64,000 nt of DNA from Verrucomicrobiaceae bacterium UBA2429 (GTDB lineage: Bacteria; Verrucomicrobiota; Verrucomicrobiia; Verrucomicrobiales; Verrucomicrobiaceae): assembly GCA_002343505.1 (NCBI GenBank), contig DDQZ01000105.1, positions 382-64,381 on the forward strand, in the 5' to 3' direction. This document shows, piece after piece, positions 48,648-57,337 of this stretch (position 1 is the stretch's first letter; each line of letters begins with the position of its first letter). A program made the translations under genes and the position numbers. The notes below the pieces were generated by a model that was not told where the DNA came from, did not search any database, and saw only the letters and a list, made by a program, of their open reading frames with translations.

Positions 48648-49067
48648 TCAGGCAGTTGTTTGTCGGGGACAGGCCCACAGCAGCGTGATGCCGATGAGGA
48701 AGCAGCCCACGCTGTCCATCAAGATCCACCACAGCGGCAGCGGGCATTGGAGATCAATCGAGAGATAGGCCGGGCCTGCGAGCACCATCGTCCAGCCGCA
48801 GAGGCGCACGAGCGGCTGGTAGCGGGTGACGTCTCGCGAGATGGCCCAGATCAGCACGGCGATGGTGACGTAGGCAAAGCCAGCGTTTCCCGAAAGGTAA
48901 ACGATGAGCGGTGTGATGGGCTGTTTGCCGTAGCCCATGAGCCACGCGAACTTTTGGAAGGCGATCTCTGGCAGCAGCGCTCCGGGCAAACCCGTGAGCA
49001 AGATGGCAATCATGAGGCGCAGCATCCAAAGCTGCACGCGAGGTCGGGACGGACGGGTGGGAGTCAT
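48648..49067 (-). CDS. Small integral membrane protein
   Basis: A 139-residue protein with a basic start (MTPTRPSRPRVQ) and about four hydrophobic segments (LMIAILLTGLPGALLP, PLIVYLSGNAGFAYVTIAVL, GWTMVLAGPAYLSIDL, WWILMDSVGCFLIGITLLWA). No family is recognised. It lies 5 bp upstream of the broken beta-helix gene, suggesting a shared transcript. Confidence 0.6.
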   Translation of the reverse strand: MTPTRPSRPRVQLWMLRLMIAILLTGLPGALLPEIAFQKFAWLMGYGKQPITPLIVYLSGNAGFAYVTIAVLIWAISRDVTRYQPLVRLCGWTMVLAGPAYLSIDLQCPLPLWWILMDSVGCFLIGITLLWACPRQTTA

Positions 49068-49080
49068 ACGGCTTACTTTT

Positions 49081-49140
49081 GGCAGGAAAATTTGGGGGCA
49101 AGAAAATTAGCCCAAACATCTGAATCCCAATTTTCTTGCC
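49081..49140. repeat. Repeat cluster GGCARGAAAATT: two direct copies and one inverted copy
   Basis: Direct copies lie at 49081-49092 (GGCAGGAAAATT) and 49097-49108 (GGCAAGAAAATT). A perfect inverted copy of the second is at 49129-49140, 20 bases away. The whole 85-bp gap between two minus-strand genes is filled by this structure. The 12-bp inverted pair could form a hairpin at the 3' end of the downstream-reading transcript (gene at 49153-50085), but it lacks a terminator-like U-tract. Confidence 0.7.
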
Positions 49141-49152
49141 AACCTCAACGCT

Positions 49153-50085
49153 TCACCGCGTTGTCATCGGCCCCATTTTCACGACTTCGAGATCTTTGCC
49201 CTTCACTTTGCGGATGGGCAAAAGCTCCTCGTGGTTCCAGCGATCATCGGGCGCGCCGCTGATGAACCAGTCGCCGCCGTTGTCGGCGAGGATCATGCCG
49301 TGGGTTTTGAGGCCTTCGAGGATCACTTTGGCGGCTCCGGTGAACTTCGAGGTATCGAAGCTGGCCTTCAAACGCACGCGCATGCCCATCGGCGGGAGGT
49401 TCTCGTCTTTGTGTGGACTGGCGAAGTGCGTGGCGGGCGGCACGTAGGCGCGTCGGCTCTTTTTCACGGTGAAGCGCAGCGCATGCGTGAGCTTCTTCGT
49501 GCCGCAGATTTCATCGTAGCGGGCGAGACCGGGCAGAATGGGCAAACCGGCCGCATCAGCGCTCGTCCAGCCAGCGGGACGCGGCTTGGGGTTCTTCAAA
49601 TCGAAGATGGCTCCGCTGCCGGCCTTCCACGACTTGCCACCATCCAGCGGGAAGCTGTGAAAAAGCTCGTATAGCTTCCAGTTGTCCTTGTCGAGCACGA
49701 GCACATGGCGGTCGCCCTCGCTCTGCGGTCCGCCTTCGATGTGAGCATTCGGCGGGATCGGATACGGCCCCGGATCGCTCTCGTCCGCATACTCAAAGCT
49801 CACCGGCACCTTTGGCTGGTCACCGCTGACGACGTAATACGGAATGCCGCCCGGCTGGCCCTTCCACACGATGCCAAAGTCCTCATGCAGGCCCGTCTCC
49901 GCGCCAATGGAGGCGATGATCGCATCGCTGAGCGGATCGACCTCGTCTTTGGAGACATCGCGATTCCATTTGTCATTCGCCGGCATGAGCAAAACGCCGC
50001 CGAGATCGGCATTCGGACCGGTTTTGAGCTGCGGATGCTGGGCGAGGGCCAAGCTGGTCAGTGATAGGCAGAGGAGTACTTTCAT
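49153..50085 (-). CDS. Secreted conserved protein of unknown function
   Basis: A 310-residue exported protein (signal peptide MKVLLCLSLTSLALA). It contains GPNADLGGVLLMPANDKWNR, PYPIPPNAHIEGGPQSEGDR, HVLVLDKDNWKLYELFHSFP and PAGWTSADAAGLPILPGLAR, which read like a conserved enzyme-like fold rather than low-complexity sequence, but I do not recognise a named family. The 5' half has Asp/His/Trp-rich blocks that could bind ligand or metal. It lies just downstream of the broken pectate-lyase-like gene on the same strand (61 bp), so it may share its transcript. Confidence 0.7.
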   Translation of the reverse strand: MKVLLCLSLTSLALAQHPQLKTGPNADLGGVLLMPANDKWNRDVSKDEVDPLSDAIIASIGAETGLHEDFGIVWKGQPGGIPYYVVSGDQPKVPVSFEYADESDPGPYPIPPNAHIEGGPQSEGDRHVLVLDKDNWKLYELFHSFPLDGGKSWKAGSGAIFDLKNPKPRPAGWTSADAAGLPILPGLARYDEICGTKKLTHALRFTVKKSRRAYVPPATHFASPHKDENLPPMGMRVRLKASFDTSKFTGAAKVILEGLKTHGMILADNGGDWFISGAPDDRWNHEELLPIRKVKGKDLEVVKMGPMTTR

Positions 50086-50146
50086 GAATGGACCTTCAAA
50101 CGACAAAAGTCCGATCAGCTCTCTCAGTAAACCGCTGAGTGTTGGT

Positions 50147-51961
50147 TCACCGGCTGAGATACACCCATGGACGCTCTTTGAGATCACGCGTCTCGCCTTT
50201 TTGCGTTTCGCGGGTCCAGATGACGATGGGGCGCTGGGAGTAGTTGCGGTCGTTGATGCCAGACAGTGTCAGCGTGCTGTCGTGGCAGATGAAGGCGGGC
50301 AGATCAGGCTCCCAACCGCGGTTCGCGTAGATGAAGACACCGCTCACATCCGTGATACCGCCGCCCACTGTCTCGATGATCGTGCCGATTTTCTCCGTCT
50401 TCATGCCGAGGATCCACAGCCTGCCGCCGTTGTTTCGGCACATGACGCCGTCGTGCTCGGTGTTGAGCTGGCGACACCAGGCGCTCTGGCCTTTTGCGTT
50501 CAGATTCAGCCTGCCGCAGTAGTCATCGAGAAAAATGTCGCCGCTGCCGTTGCCTTCGACGGTGAAGCCGATCACGCTGCTCACGATGAGCGTGCGCTTC
50601 GATTCATGCTGGATTTCGACGCCGTGTCCGCCGCTGCGGTTGTTCATGCGCTCGATGATGACGACGGCAGCATCGTTTTGACCGTCCGCCAGCTTCCACA
50701 CGGCTTTTCCTTCGCTGCGGAATTTTCCTTCGAGGCCGATGATGCGCCTCACAGGGCCGCGAATGACCACTTCACCGTCAAAGAAGAATTCTTTGCCTGC
50801 TGGCAGGTAAATCGTCTCCGCGCCGGAATCGATGGCGAGCTGCAAAGCCTCGCTCGCATCTGTTTTGCCGTCTGGATCAGCTCCAAAGGCTTCGATGTTC
50901 GCCCACTTGCCTTCCCACGGCACTTCGGGCGTTTCTTTGACCGGCTAGTGAGTGACCTTGCCAGCCTCCGCAAAGGTTTTCTCGCCTTCAAACCGAAACG
51001 GCGCGGCCACGTTCGCATGCGAGGTGTCTTCCGCGATGCGGCCTGCATCCTTCACATCGCCCTTGTCGCGACCTTTGTCGGCGTGATCGACCGAAGTGGC
51101 ATGTCCGGTGATCTCGACATCGCGCAGATACATCTGGCGTTGGTTCAGCAAACCGGGCGCGTCGATGCCGGTGCCGGTGATTTTGGAGTCCACGAGCGTC
51201 ACCGTGCCCATCGAGTCCTTTTCGTTGTAGAGCGTCGTCACGGCGTTCTCGCTGGTCAGGCCGCGCACGAATATCATCTGGTGGTAGTTGTGCCAGCCAA
51301 GCTTGCGCTGACCTCGCAGCGTGATGTGCTCCAGCGTGTTCGAGTTCACCGGCCACTTGGTCACGATGCCGGTTTCAAAGCCCTCCACGGTGAGGTTTCG
51401 CACCAGCAGCGGCCCGATCTCATCCGTGAAGCCCATGTCGATCCCGATGAGGCCGCTGTCCTTCGCCGCACGCAGCGTCACGTTGCGAATCGTGCCCTGG
51501 TTGCTCGCGTTGAACTGCATGCCAATGGCCTGCGGATTGCCCGCGCCGATCTCGATCGTCAAATCGCGCACCGCATTGCGAAACCGCTGCGCGGGCTTCA
51601 CGCCCGTCCACAGCACCGCCTTCGGTTGGTCGCCAAAAGCTGGCGTGGAGGGCGGCACGACGATTTTCGTCAACGCCATGCCCGCGCCTTGCAAAATCGT
51701 CCGCTTCTCACCATTCCCGCCCTCGCCCTTCGGCCAGTGGAGCGTGTCCGTGACGATCCATATGCCCGCCGGCAGATACACGATGCGATTTCCATTCGGA
51801 AACGCATCCAACGCCTTCTGGATGGATGCCGTGTCATCCACGTCATCATTCGCCTTCGCTCCAAACTCCCGCACATCGAGCACACCGCCGTCTTTGGGGA
51901 AGATGATCGGCGTTTGCGCCGCGAGGCTGCTGATCGCAAGAAGGAGGAGGAAGGTTTTCAT
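50147..51961 (-). pseudogene. Secreted pectate-lyase-superfamily (right-handed beta-helix) protein interrupted by TAG
   Basis: A 604-codon reading frame with one in-frame TAG at 50945-50947. It starts with a signal peptide (MKTFLLLLAISSLAAQ), then the Pectate_lyase_3 opening VLDVREFGAKANDDVDDTAS and the beta-helix (LEHITLRGQRKLGWHNYHQM). The first part ends EAGKVTH. After the stop the same frame gives PVKETPEVPWEGKWANIEAF, and then a second beta-helix opening (GADPDGKTDASEALQLAIDS). A Gln codon (CAG) would restore the protein. The two halves look like two tandem beta-helix repeats, as in GH55-like enzymes, so the stop falls at the domain linker and the first half might still be made. Confidence 0.78.
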
Positions 51962-52019
51962 GCGCGGGTCTTTGAAACGTGCGGATGACAGGAAGATGAC
52001 AAGCGGGCGGCCGTTTTCA

Positions 52020-52928
52020 TCAGCGGATCGTCGGCGAGACAGCCGCGAGCGCGGCACGATAAAACTGCCACTGCTCATTGCCCATGCCGCGAAGAAGCGG
52101 AAGGGTTTCATGACCGACGCCGGGCACCCCGATAAAGGTGTGGTCAATGTTCAGCCTCTTCAGATGGCTGGAGAATTCACGGTTCAGCGCCGCGGTGAAG
52201 TCACGCGATCCCGCGGCCACTCGCATGAACACTTTTCCGCGCACGGCGGCGGCCTGTTTCTCCGCGAGAGTCACCGGACTTTGGACACGAAAGTAGTCGA
52301 GATCGCCGCCGAAGGTCATGCGCAGTATGTTCTCCCGCTCCGCAGGATTCGCCCTCGTGCGCGGGCCTTGGAAGTCGAGGTCGAGAGGCCCGCCCGCGAG
52401 GCAGGACGCGGCTCCAAAGACCTCGGGGAACTTCAGCCCAAGCCGAGCCGCGCCGTAGCCTCCCATGCTGAAGCCTTCGACGATTCGGCCTTCACGTTTC
52501 GCGAAGGTGCGGAAGGTCGCGTCGATATGCGGCACGAGTTCCTTCACGACGAGCGTCTCCATCGGAACCGCGCCATCCTTGGAGTCACACCACATGCTCG
52601 TGGCCAGTCCATTTGGAAACACGACGACGACCGGCGGCATTTTGCCTTCACGAATCGCCGCATCAAACCAGGCGGACACCGGCGCAATGCCCGCGAGGCC
52701 TCCGCCCGTGCCATGCAGCCAGTAGAGCACGGGAAAGCGCCGCTCTTTCTCCAATTCGTAAACCTCCGGCGTGTAAGCGTGAAAGCTCACCTTCGATTGA
52801 AGCGCGCTGCTCTCGAACGTGTGATGCGCCACATGCGGTGCCCGCACCGCAGGGGTCACCCACGACGGGCCCTGAGCCCCGGCGATAGACACGAACAATG
52901 CAAAGAAGAGCAGGAGGATGAGCTTCAT
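52020..52928 (-). CDS. Secreted alpha/beta-hydrolase esterase (esterase D/feruloyl-esterase-like)
   Basis: A 302-residue exported esterase (signal peptide MKLILLLFFALFVSIAGA). The nucleophile elbow is GFSMGGYGAARLGLKFPEVF with Ser in G-x-S-x-G. The oxyanion region is VLYWLHGTGGGLAG, and the likely catalytic His is in GVPGVGHETLPL. It probably cleaves acyl or feruloyl esters on polysaccharides. Its start overlaps the stop of the upstream gene by 4 bp, so the two esterase genes are translationally coupled. The relic at 12630-12833 is a C-terminal fragment of a relative. Confidence 0.9.
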   Translation of the reverse strand: MKLILLLFFALFVSIAGAQGPSWVTPAVRAPHVAHHTFESSALQSKVSFHAYTPEVYELEKERRFPVLYWLHGTGGGLAGIAPVSAWFDAAIREGKMPPVVVVFPNGLATSMWCDSKDGAVPMETLVVKELVPHIDATFRTFAKREGRIVEGFSMGGYGAARLGLKFPEVFGAASCLAGGPLDLDFQGPRTRANPAERENILRMTFGGDLDYFRVQSPVTLAEKQAAAVRGKVFMRVAAGSRDFTAALNREFSSHLKRLNIDHTFIGVPGVGHETLPLLRGMGNEQWQFYRAALAAVSPTIR

Positions 52929-53902
52929 GGTTTCGAGGTTCCTTTCGCGGCAGTGGCGGGCTTTAGCGGGTGCTTTTGGAAAAAATCCCACATCAAGTGA
53001 TTGGCCGAGATGTCCATGGTGGATGGGCCTAGCATCTCAACTATGGGTTTCATGCCGGGCCAGGTGTGACCGCCGCCTTCGATCTCGATGAGCACGACCT
53101 CGCTGCCGTCGCGGCCACCGCTCCAGGTCTTGCGGGTGCATTTCATGCCGTCAGCGGCCTTGTCGGGCAGTGGGACGACTTCAGGCGTTGCATTACAGCC
53201 GTTGTTTTTCACCCAGGTTTGGATCGTGTGCTCGACGGAACGGAAGTCCGTCACGCCCTTGCTTCGTCCGAACGATCCTTTGCCGTAGCCGCCTTGGAAT
53301 GGCGCGAAGGCGTCCGCGGTGCCGTGGAAATGCATCACCGGCACGGCGCGCTTCGCGTTCACCGCGTCAATCATGAGCGGACCGCCGACCGGCGCGATGG
53401 CGGCGATGCGGTCGCTCAACTCGGAGGCGACGTAATGCGACACGATGCCGCCATTCGAGAGGCCCGTGGCATAGACACGGTTCGCATCGACCTTCACCAC
53501 CGTGGCGAGATCATCGAGCAGCGCCGCCGTGAAGGCGACATCGTCTATCTTGTTCTCCATCGCATAGCCGCAGCACCCGCCACCGTTGAAGGTGAGCAAC
53601 TGGTTCTCCAATCGTCCGGTGCCAAACGGATACACCACGATGAAACCGGCCTCCTCCGACTTCACATTCATCCCGCTGAGCCGCACCATGCTCGCGGGAT
53701 TGCCACCACCACCGTGAAACGCGATCACCACCGGCATCGCCTTCGATGATTCATACCTGCCCGGCACATGCACCTGGTAGCGGCGCTGCAAATCGCCGAC
53801 CTTCACCGTGCGCGTGTGATCTCCGGCGGCGAGCGGCTCCGCCATCGCGGTGGGTTCGATGCTCAAGAAGCAAGCGGCCAGCAAGGTCAACGTCCGCGGC
53901 AT
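52925..53902 (-). CDS. Secreted polyhydroxybutyrate-depolymerase/LpqC-like esterase
   Basis: A 325-residue exported alpha/beta-hydrolase. After a signal peptide (MPRTLTLLAACFLSIEP) it has the PHB-depolymerase-like blocks PVVIAFHGGGGNPASMVRLS, GCCGYAMENKIDDVAFTAAL, the nucleophile elbow YATGLSNGGIVSHYVASELS, MHFHGTADAFAPFQGG (acid) and EGGGHTWPG (catalytic His). In PVC bacteria such proteins more often act on feruloyl or acetyl esters of plant polysaccharides than on PHB; the substrate is not determined by sequence. It is co-transcribed with the next esterase (4-bp overlap). Confidence 0.9.
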   Translation of the reverse strand: MPRTLTLLAACFLSIEPTAMAEPLAAGDHTRTVKVGDLQRRYQVHVPGRYESSKAMPVVIAFHGGGGNPASMVRLSGMNVKSEEAGFIVVYPFGTGRLENQLLTFNGGGCCGYAMENKIDDVAFTAALLDDLATVVKVDANRVYATGLSNGGIVSHYVASELSDRIAAIAPVGGPLMIDAVNAKRAVPVMHFHGTADAFAPFQGGYGKGSFGRSKGVTDFRSVEHTIQTWVKNNGCNATPEVVPLPDKAADGMKCTRKTWSGGRDGSEVVLIEIEGGGHTWPGMKPIVEMLGPSTMDISANHLMWDFFQKHPLKPATAAKGTSKP

Positions 53903-54060
53903 TCGACGGTGGTTTGTGTTGAGGGCGTGTGTTTTGGGAAAGGGCGTTTTCACGTCCCGCAAGAACACGCCGCCGCAGGTTCGGTTGCGCGAAGCTATGT
54001 GACAAAAAAATGTTTGGTTACGGTTGTCATACACGAAGCGTTTGTTGGACACAGATCGTC

Positions 54061-55443
54061 ATGCATCTTCTCCGCTCCATTTTGCTGATAATCCTGGTTT
54101 CCACGACCGTCCACGCGCTCGCGCCCGATGAATCGGAGGCTCGTTTGCGCATGGCGCGGCAGATCGCGCGGGAGAAGAATGATCGGGAGCTGGTGCAGCG
54201 GGTGGAGAAACTGGCGCGTAAGTTCAATGCGGGGCTTCCGGCGGAGTCGGAGCAGCAATTGCGCGAGGCGGAGAAGGCGGTGGGGATTGATCCGGGTGGC
54301 TGGTCGATGGCCGGGCAGCCGTTGTTTCATCCCACGGCGGAGATGGAGGCCGCGTTGAAGGCCGAGGGGCCGAAACTGGCCGCCGCGATGGCTTCCGGCG
54401 ATGCGAAGGCGGTGCGCGAGATCACGCGGGCGATGGAAGGCATCCTTGGTGATCAAGCAGGTGTGCCGGATGGCCGCCGCATGGGGCAGAAGCCTTCTGA
54501 ATTGAAACTGAGCCGCGCGGAGGTGGTGAAGCTCCTCCTCGCCGCGCTGGAGACGGAGGGCCGCGCGATGCGCACCTTGATGAAGGGCGAGCTTTTGCCG
54601 GATCAAATGGTCCGCGTGTATGCCTACATGCTCGACGCATGCGTGACGATGCATCCGCATGTGGCGCAACATGTGCCGGAACGTGTCGCGGATGTCGAAA
54701 AGCTGCTGCGAGGCACGGCGAGTGTGCTTTTGAGGCTTCAGCAGCCGCAGGGCCATTTTCCGTTTCCGGACCTGCGAGGCAAGAACATCCGTTTTGGCGA
54801 CATGACGACCAAACACCTCCAAAACGGCACCATCGAGATCCAAGACGGCTGGATCATCACGCCTGATCCCGATGGTGGTTCGCAATTCGACACGGGTGTG
54901 TGCGGCGTGGCCTTGTTGCGGGCAGGTGAGTTTTTGAAGGAGGAAGGCTATCTCGCTGCGGGTCGTCGTGCCGCAGAATGGGCGGCGAAGCAGAAATGCT
55001 GCGCGAACTTCAACTACAATGCCTTCTCCGTGTCACTGCTGGCTCGTGCAGGCATGAAGGAGGCCGCGTTGGAGAAGTTTCGTGTCGGTGTCGCGCCTGG
55101 TCAGGCGAAGAACGGTCGCTGGCTCGATGCGCACAACGCGCGCACGGTTTACCATGTGATCATTCTGCGTGCGCTGGCCGATCTCGGCCGCTCAGCGGAG
55201 GTCGATGCGGTCGCGCTGCCGGCGATTCACGCCTTGCTTGATGAATTCGATGCCATGGGCATCACGGTGGAGGCCTTGCCGGAGCTTCATGCGCTCGCCA
55301 AACAGCATCCTGATGAGGCGCGGCTGCAAAAAGCCGTTCGCGACATGGCTTCGACGATCGTCAACAAATGCACTGACGGCACCCGCGTGAAGCTGGGCGC
55401 TCAACCGCATCAACTCGCCGCCGTGGTCGAGGTGGTGGAGTGA
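54061..55443 (+). CDS. Secreted alpha-toroid-like protein of unknown function
   Basis: A 460-residue exported protein with a signal peptide (MHLLRSILLIILVSTTVHAL). The N-terminal half is highly charged and helical (EARLRMARQIAREKNDRELV). From about residue 215 it resembles alpha/alpha toroids: LLRLQQPQGHFPFPDLRGKN, DTGVCGVALLRAGEFLKEEG, CCANFNYNAFSVSLLARAGM, ARTVYHVIILRALADLGRSA. This pattern is seen in pectate-lyase PL10-like and terpene-cyclase-like folds, but no family can be named. It is divergent from the esterase operon (158 bp), separated from it by an intergenic region of ordinary composition. Confidence 0.75.
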   Translation: MHLLRSILLIILVSTTVHALAPDESEARLRMARQIAREKNDRELVQRVEKLARKFNAGLPAESEQQLREAEKAVGIDPGGWSMAGQPLFHPTAEMEAALKAEGPKLAAAMASGDAKAVREITRAMEGILGDQAGVPDGRRMGQKPSELKLSRAEVVKLLLAALETEGRAMRTLMKGELLPDQMVRVYAYMLDACVTMHPHVAQHVPERVADVEKLLRGTASVLLRLQQPQGHFPFPDLRGKNIRFGDMTTKHLQNGTIEIQDGWIITPDPDGGSQFDTGVCGVALLRAGEFLKEEGYLAAGRRAAEWAAKQKCCANFNYNAFSVSLLARAGMKEAALEKFRVGVAPGQAKNGRWLDAHNARTVYHVIILRALADLGRSAEVDAVALPAIHALLDEFDAMGITVEALPELHALAKQHPDEARLQKAVRDMASTIVNKCTDGTRVKLGAQPHQLAAVVEVVE

Positions 55444-55463
55444 GGAAGAGCATTTGAGCTTTC

Positions 55464-56732
55464 TTACACCTGTTTCATCTCCACGCCGGTGAGCGTTCCC
55501 GTGCTGGTGCCGAACTTGTCGGTCTCGATGCCCATGCGCTGGAGCATGTTGACGAAGAGATTGCAGAGCGGCGGCGGATTGTCGGGATCGAAGGCGAGAT
55601 GCTGGCCGTGATTGAAACCACCGCCGGCGAGCAGCACGGGCAGATTCTTGGTCGAATGGCTGCTGCCATCGCCGAGGTTGCTGCCGAGGAAGACCGTGGT
55701 GTGATCGAGCAGGTTGGAGTCGGCCTCCTTGGATTGTTGGAGTTTCGAGAGGAGATCGCGCACGGTTTTCATCGTCTCCTGCTCGACGATTTGAAGCTGC
55801 GAGAGCTTGCTGGGATCCTTGCCGTGATGCGAGAGGTCGTGATGGCCGAGAGACACGCCCTCAATCGGCGGCACCTGCGTGTTGCCTGCGAGCATGATGG
55901 TGATGAGGCGTGTGGAGTCGGTTTGCAGCGCGAGATGACTGAGATCAAAGAGCAGGCGTGTGCGACCGATGAGATCGGCGGCATTCTGAATGTCCTGCGG
56001 CGGCTTGACGTCGATCTTTGGCTTTGGTTTCCGGGCCCAGCTCTCGTCGTTGACCATGCGCTGCTCCAGTTCGCGCACGCTGGTGAGGTATTCGTCGAGC
56101 TTGTCACGATCCTCGCTGCCGAGGCCGGAGAGCAGCGATTTCGCCTGCGAGCGCACATCATCGAGAATGCTGCGGCCATCCTCCAGCTGGCGCATTTGCT
56201 GCGCCACCTCGGCGGCCTCGCCTTCGAGGAAAAGCCGGGCGAAGACCTTCGAGGGCGAGTTGTCCGCCGGGATCAAGGCGCCGGTGCGTGTCCATGACAG
56301 GCCGCCGGAACCTTCACCCGACAGCACGAGGCTGGGGAAGCGGGTTGCGGCGCCGAGGTGCTCGGCGGCGAACTGGTCGAGTGAAACGGCATTGCGAAAG
56401 CCCGGCCTGCCCGCGCCAGGAGCGCCGGTCAAAAAGCTGGCCGAGGCCTGATGTGCAAAGCTGGAGCCCATGCCTGCGTGCTGCAGGCCGGAGATGACTG
56501 TGAAGTCATCGCGGTGATCCTTGAGGATGTCGAGATAGGTCGAGAGCGCGTAGTCTTTGCCCGCCTGCTTGGGAAAGAAGTGCTCCGGATAAAAGCCCAG
56601 CGGCGCGCAGATGCAGATCATGCGCCGCGGTGTCGGCGAAGCGCTCGCGGCATGACCGACGGAAAGCTTGTCCAGCCACGGGAGAGCCAGCGAGATGCCC
56701 GTGGTGCGGAGGAAATGGCGGCGGGTGTTCAT
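55464..56732 (-). CDS. DUF1552 family secreted protein
   Basis: A 422-residue member of DUF1552, the usual partner of DUF1592 cytochromes in PVC and myxobacterial genomes. It begins MNTRRHFLRTTGISLALPWL, a twin-arginine-type leader. Family blocks include RRMICICAPLGFYPEHFFPK, HQASASFLTGAPG, VRELEQRMVNDESWARKPKP, HHDLSHHGKDPSKLSQLQIV and TTVFLGSNLGDGSSHSTKNL. The gene order is DUF1592, a small gene, then DUF1552 on the minus strand. The leader of this gene consists of an octamer repeat. Its activity is not known. Confidence 0.9.
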   Translation of the reverse strand: MNTRRHFLRTTGISLALPWLDKLSVGHAASASPTPRRMICICAPLGFYPEHFFPKQAGKDYALSTYLDILKDHRDDFTVISGLQHAGMGSSFAHQASASFLTGAPGAGRPGFRNAVSLDQFAAEHLGAATRFPSLVLSGEGSGGLSWTRTGALIPADNSPSKVFARLFLEGEAAEVAQQMRQLEDGRSILDDVRSQAKSLLSGLGSEDRDKLDEYLTSVRELEQRMVNDESWARKPKPKIDVKPPQDIQNAADLIGRTRLLFDLSHLALQTDSTRLITIMLAGNTQVPPIEGVSLGHHDLSHHGKDPSKLSQLQIVEQETMKTVRDLLSKLQQSKEADSNLLDHTTVFLGSNLGDGSSHSTKNLPVLLAGGGFNHGQHLAFDPDNPPPLCNLFVNMLQRMGIETDKFGTSTGTLTGVEMKQV

Positions 56733-56796
56733 GAGACAGGGAGACAATCAGACAATGAGACAATGAGACTGGGAGAAGAGGAGATATGGAGAGCTG
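56733..56796 (-). repeat. Octamer tandem array GAGANNNN x8 upstream of the DUF1552 gene
   Basis: Eight contiguous 8-bp units run without interruption from 56733 to 56796. Each begins GAGA except one that begins CAGA, and three of them end in CAAT (GAGACAAT, CAGACAAT, GAGACAAT). The array fills the whole space between the DUF1552 start codon and the stop of the preceding small gene. Confidence 0.8.
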
Positions 56797-56798
56797 GT

Positions 56799-57326
56799 TT
56801 ATTGAGCTGGCGTGAAGAAGACTTTGCTCCGGTCATGCATGTTAAACTGACGGACGATCTCAGCTAACCAAGCTTCGTTCTCATTCGATGACTTTAGAGT
56901 GACAGGAGTTTGACGCAGTTTGTCTGGAAGGCAGCGCCTCAGGCATTCCAGGGAAGCCCGAACGATCTCTTCACGCGGATGGTCGAATCGCTCCGGGATT
57001 GCAAACGCGGTGGCATCCAAAGTTAACTCGGAGGTCAGATCCATATCTCCACAGCTAAACCGGACTCCACAAACTGAGGCGAGGTTCAGATTTTCTATCG
57101 CTTCTTTTGGGTTGTTGGTCGGCGGGACGTTGGCAGCAGAAATCAAACCAATGGAAGTGGGCTGACCGTTGTGTGAATACCAGTCATGACAAGTGACCTG
57201 AGAAATGACAATCGAACCCGCACCGAGTCCATCCAGCGGCTGATAAGTCTTAGTTAGCGCAGACTCACCTGCCAATAGGGGACAAGTCAATGCGTAGAAG
57301 ACTGGGATAAGGATGACATGTTTCAT
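56799..57326 (-). CDS. Secreted hypothetical protein between DUF1592 and DUF1552 genes
   Basis: A 175-residue exported protein with signal peptide MKHVILIPVFYALTCPLLAG and no recognised domain. It contains GAGSIVISQVTCHDWYSHNG, SVCGVRFSCGDMDLTSELTL and ASLECLRRCLPDKLRQTPV, with six cysteines in the mature part (TCHD, SVCG, SCGD, LECL, RRCL), suggesting disulfides. It is AT-richer than its neighbours (29 of 60 bases at 57061-57120 are G or C). It starts 11 bp after the DUF1592 gene. Its position inside an otherwise conserved gene pair suggests a later insertion. Confidence 0.65.
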   Translation of the reverse strand: MKHVILIPVFYALTCPLLAGESALTKTYQPLDGLGAGSIVISQVTCHDWYSHNGQPTSIGLISAANVPPTNNPKEAIENLNLASVCGVRFSCGDMDLTSELTLDATAFAIPERFDHPREEIVRASLECLRRCLPDKLRQTPVTLKSSNENEAWLAEIVRQFNMHDRSKVFFTPAQ

Positions 57327-57337
57327 GTTTGTAGAAG

